6,526 nucleotides of DNA from Eubacteriales bacterium (lineage in GTDB: Bacteria > Bacillota > Clostridia > JANYKE01), in the NCBI GenBank assembly GCA_025361685.1, contig JANYKE010000147.1, forward strand, positions 1-6,526. Direction: 5' to 3'. Positions 4,316 through 6,526 of the stretch are shown one piece after another. Below the pieces are notes generated by a model. That model was not told where the DNA came from and did not search any database. It worked only from the letters and a program-made list of their open reading frames with translations. How positions within the stretch are numbered: the first letter of the stretch is position 1; every line of letters starts with the position of its first letter. The position numbers and the translations under genes were made by a program.

Positions 4316-6085
4316 ATGTATTCAAATAAGGCAGTTCAACAGTGGGTAGAGGAAATGATGGAATTGACAAAACCGGATAATGTTATTTGGATTGACGGTT
4401 CTGAAGAAGAGAAGGATAGACTCACAAAAGAGGCATTGTCAATCGGCGAAATCGAAGAGTTGAATCAAGATAAACTGCCGGGTTGTTATCTTCACAGAAC
4501 TAACCCGAATGATGTTGCGCGAGTTGAGCATCTTACTTATATTTGTACGGATAAAGAGGAGGATGCCGGTCCAACAAATAATTGGATGAATTCTGATGAA
4601 GCATATGCTAAACTTTCAGAATTATTTGACGGTTCAATGAAGGGCAGAACAATGTATGTTATTCCATTCTCAATGGGAACGGTTGGATCGGAGTTTAGTA
4701 AAATTGGTATTGAAGTAACTGACAGCATCTATGTTGTTCTCAACATGAGGATTATGACAAGGATTGGCAAGAGAGTAATGGATGCTCTTGGGGATTCTGC
4801 TGATTTCACAAAGGGATTGCATGCAAGAGCTGATGTTAATCCTGACAGAAGATTTATTTGCCACTTTCCGCAGGATAATACAATTTGGAGCATCGGTTCG
4901 GGATATGGCGGAAATGTCTTGCTTGGCAAGAAGTGTTTTGCTCTTCGTATTGCAAGCAACATGGGCAAAAATGAAGGCTGGCTGGCTGAGCATATGCTTA
5001 TACTTGGTATCGAGAGCCCACAGGGCGAGGTTAGTTATGTTGCTGCTGCTTTTCCAAGTGCATGCGGCAAGACCAATCTTGCAATGATGTTGCCGCCGAA
5101 TGAGTATAAAGATTATAAAGTATGGTGTGTAGGTGATGACATTGCTTGGATGAGAATCGGAGAAGATGGAAGATTATGGGCAGTTAATCCTGAAGCAGGA
5201 TTCTTTGGAGTTGCTCCCGGAACGAGCAGAAAGTCAAATCCGAATGCACTTGCGACAGTTCAGAGTAATACAATTTTTACCAATGTTGTTCGTACACCGG
5301 AAGGAACAGTATGGTGGGAAGGCATGGGAGTTGACCCTCCTGCAGCCGGTATTGATTGGAGGGGCAATGAGTGGACTCCCGAGAGCGGAGAAAAGGGTGC
5401 ACATCCAAATTCAAGATTTACGGCACCTGCCAGCCAATGTCCGTGCATTTCCCAGGAGTGGGAAAATCCAAAAGGGGTGCCGATTTCGGCGATTCTTTTT
5501 GGCGGACGCAGAGCTAAGGTTGCTCCGCTTGTATATCAGTCATTTGACTGGGAGAATGGTGTATTTATTGGTTCAATAATGGCTTCTGAAACTACTGCTG
5601 CCAATATTGGGCAGGTGGGAGTTGTCAGAAGAGATCCTATGGCGATGCTTCCGTTTTGCGGATATAATATGAGTGACTATTTTGCTCATTGGCTTGAAAT
5701 GGGCAAGAAGATTCCTAATCCGCCCAAAATATTCAATGTTAACTGGTTTAGACTTACAGATGAAGGAAAGTTTGCATGGCCCGGTTATGGAGACAATTTC
5801 AGAGTCATTAAGTGGATTGTGGATAGATGCAACGATGAGGTTGATGCCAGACAGACCGAGATAGGTTATGTTCCGAATTCAACAGATATTAATATAGATG
5901 GCATTAATAGCGAAAAAGGATATGAAGATTTTAATATAGAATCTCTTGAAGATTTACTTTCAATTGATATGAATGTTTGGGCAAAAGAGATATCTGATAT
6001 TGGTGAGCATTACAAAATGTTTGAAAAATTACCGTCTGAGTTGAGCATTCAGTACGAAGGATTAAAGAAAAGATTTGGAATGTGA
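4316..6085 (+). CDS. pckG: Phosphoenolpyruvate carboxykinase (GTP)
   Basis: Catalyses oxaloacetate + GTP to phosphoenolpyruvate + GDP + CO2 (EC 4.1.1.32), linking the C4-dicarboxylate pool with glycolysis and gluconeogenesis; in anaerobes it may run in the CO2-fixing direction. From ATG 4316 the protein has 589 residues, normal for the GTP class, which is unrelated in length and sequence pattern to the ATP-dependent PckA. Diagnostic motifs are the nucleotide P-loop FPSACGKTN (246-254) with the class-typical reactive Cys250, the metal-binding GDDIAWM (273-279), NPEAGFFGVAPGTS (291-304), and WSIGSGYGGNVLLGKKCFALRIAS just upstream of the P-loop. C-terminal nucleotide-binding features (FGGRRA, NWFR, FAWPGYGDNFRV) are intact. 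It is 117 bp from ksgA with its own promoter, an operator-like dyad and a 5' hairpin. A membrane-protein gene follows 16 bp downstream. Firmicutes more often use the ATP enzyme; the GTP form is less common there but known. Confidence 0.97.
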   Translation: MYSNKAVQQWVEEMMELTKPDNVIWIDGSEEEKDRLTKEALSIGEIEELNQDKLPGCYLHRTNPNDVARVEHLTYICTDKEEDAGPTNNWMNSDEAYAKLSELFDGSMKGRTMYVIPFSMGTVGSEFSKIGIEVTDSIYVVLNMRIMTRIGKRVMDALGDSADFTKGLHARADVNPDRRFICHFPQDNTIWSIGSGYGGNVLLGKKCFALRIASNMGKNEGWLAEHMLILGIESPQGEVSYVAAAFPSACGKTNLAMMLPPNEYKDYKVWCVGDDIAWMRIGEDGRLWAVNPEAGFFGVAPGTSRKSNPNALATVQSNTIFTNVVRTPEGTVWWEGMGVDPPAAGIDWRGNEWTPESGEKGAHPNSRFTAPASQCPCISQEWENPKGVPISAILFGGRRAKVAPLVYQSFDWENGVFIGSIMASETTAANIGQVGVVRRDPMAMLPFCGYNMSDYFAHWLEMGKKIPNPPKIFNVNWFRLTDEGKFAWPGYGDNFRVIKWIVDRCNDEVDARQTEIGYVPNSTDINIDGINSEKGYEDFNIESLEDLLSIDMNVWAKEISDIGEHYKMFEKLPSELSIQYEGLKKRFGM

Positions 6086-6101
6086 ATAATGGGATATTAA
6101 A

Positions 6102-6526
6102 ATGGATGGAACTCTAACGAGACAGGAAAAAAAATCAATCTATATCCGTAGAATAAGAAGACTTTCATACTATTATATGATTGGTGCAATTGCGTTTATT
6201 TTCTTGCTAATGGGGATTCAAACCTTATTTAATACATTTGCTGCAACCGATTTCAATATCGTTATGGGGATTGCTTCTTTTTTTGCGTGGGCATATATCG
6301 GATTCATGTGGTTTGATGAAGGAATAAAAGCGGGACAGGTTGACAAGTTATCAGGAAGAAAGCTGAAAGAAGATGTTTTGAGAGGACTCGCATTCGGATC
6401 GATATCTGTAGCAATACTAGCTGTTACCGTGTTTATTGTTTCAATTATATTTGTATTTTTTAATGCATTATTTTCAATATTATTGGGAAGCGGAGTAGAT
6501 GTATTTTTTAGCAACGGTAATCTTTC
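6102..6526 (+). CDS. Multi-pass membrane protein, N-terminal part (cut by right edge)
   Basis: An open frame runs from ATG 6102 to the window end with no stop: 141 complete codons plus two bases. The N-terminus is basic and soluble (TRQEKKSIYIRRIRRL). Three hydrophobic stretches follow: about residues 23-44 (YYYMIGAIAFIFLLMGIQ), 53-70 (IVMGIASFFAWAYIGFMWF) and 96-129 (GLAFGSISVAILAVTVFIV and onward), the last long enough for one long or two short segments. Between the second and third is a charged loop (DEGIKAGQVDKLSGRKLKED). Positive charges before segment 1 suggest a cytoplasmic N-terminus. I recognise no family. The Shine-Dalgarno is weak (GGGAT 7 bases before the ATG). The gene starts 16 bp after pckG with no terminator between, so co-transcription is likely, but a functional link is not shown. 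Confidence 0.7.
   Translation, partial: MDGTLTRQEKKSIYIRRIRRLSYYYMIGAIAFIFLLMGIQTLFNTFAATDFNIVMGIASFFAWAYIGFMWFDEGIKAGQVDKLSGRKLKEDVLRGLAFGSISVAILAVTVFIVSIIFVFFNALFSILLGSGVDVFFSNGNL

Noticed and set aside
6218..6514. Minus-strand 98-codon frame at the right end
   Set aside because: It lies opposite the hydrophobic membrane protein on the plus strand, which has a proper start, operon position and membrane segments; the minus-strand frame shows no domain.
1..6526. CRISPR array, tRNA, rRNA, insertion sequence or att site
   Set aside because: I saw no evenly spaced repeats, no cloverleaf-like sequence, no transposase or integrase motifs, and no flanking repeats at the junction.

Overview
The window reads as two unrelated pieces of genome joined near base 1384. 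The left piece (1 to about 1383) is GC-rich; a hand count of 841-900 gives 37 G+C of 60. It carries a Bacteroidota-like lpxD for outer-membrane lipid A synthesis, preceded by a ParE/RelE-type toxin-antitoxin pair and the end of a small unrecognised gene. Its starts have little or no Shine-Dalgarno, as is common in Bacteroidota. The right piece (about 1384 to the end) is AT-rich (16 G+C of 60 at 2401-2460; 28 of 60 at 4861-4920). It has strong Shine-Dalgarno sites, sigma-70-type promoters and gene content typical of an anaerobic, Gram-positive, Clostridia-like bacterium.

Layout: the end of an unknown small CDS (3-233); antitoxin (270-452) and ParE-type toxin (440-739), overlapping by 13 bp; lpxD (from 781) cut after codon 201 at the junction; rubrerythrin (1385-1915), beginning exactly at the junction; terminator (1951-1980); an intergenic stretch with a 12-bp palindrome and a consensus promoter (2091-2119); a secreted YabE-like cell-wall hydrolase (2216-3316); ksgA (3338-4198); a promoter and leader with nested inverted repeats (4205-4287); GTP-dependent PEP carboxykinase (4316-6085); and the start of a multi-pass membrane protein (6102 to the right edge).

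How the genes work together: the hydrolase and ksgA are 21 bp apart and probably one transcript, a trimmed version of the yabE-rnmV-ksgA cluster of Bacillus, here without rnmV. The PEP carboxykinase has its own promoter and probably co-transcribes the membrane gene 16 bp downstream. Rubrerythrin is a monocistronic peroxide-defence gene with its own terminator; its native promoter and ribosome binding site are missing because of the junction.

The most important point for a reader is that lpxD and rubrerythrin are probably adjacent only because of a chimeric (mis-assembled) contig. No new defence system, CRISPR array, tRNA, rRNA or insertion sequence is visible. The points with some novelty are the domain make-up of the YabE-like hydrolase and the dyad-rich control region before the PEP carboxykinase gene.
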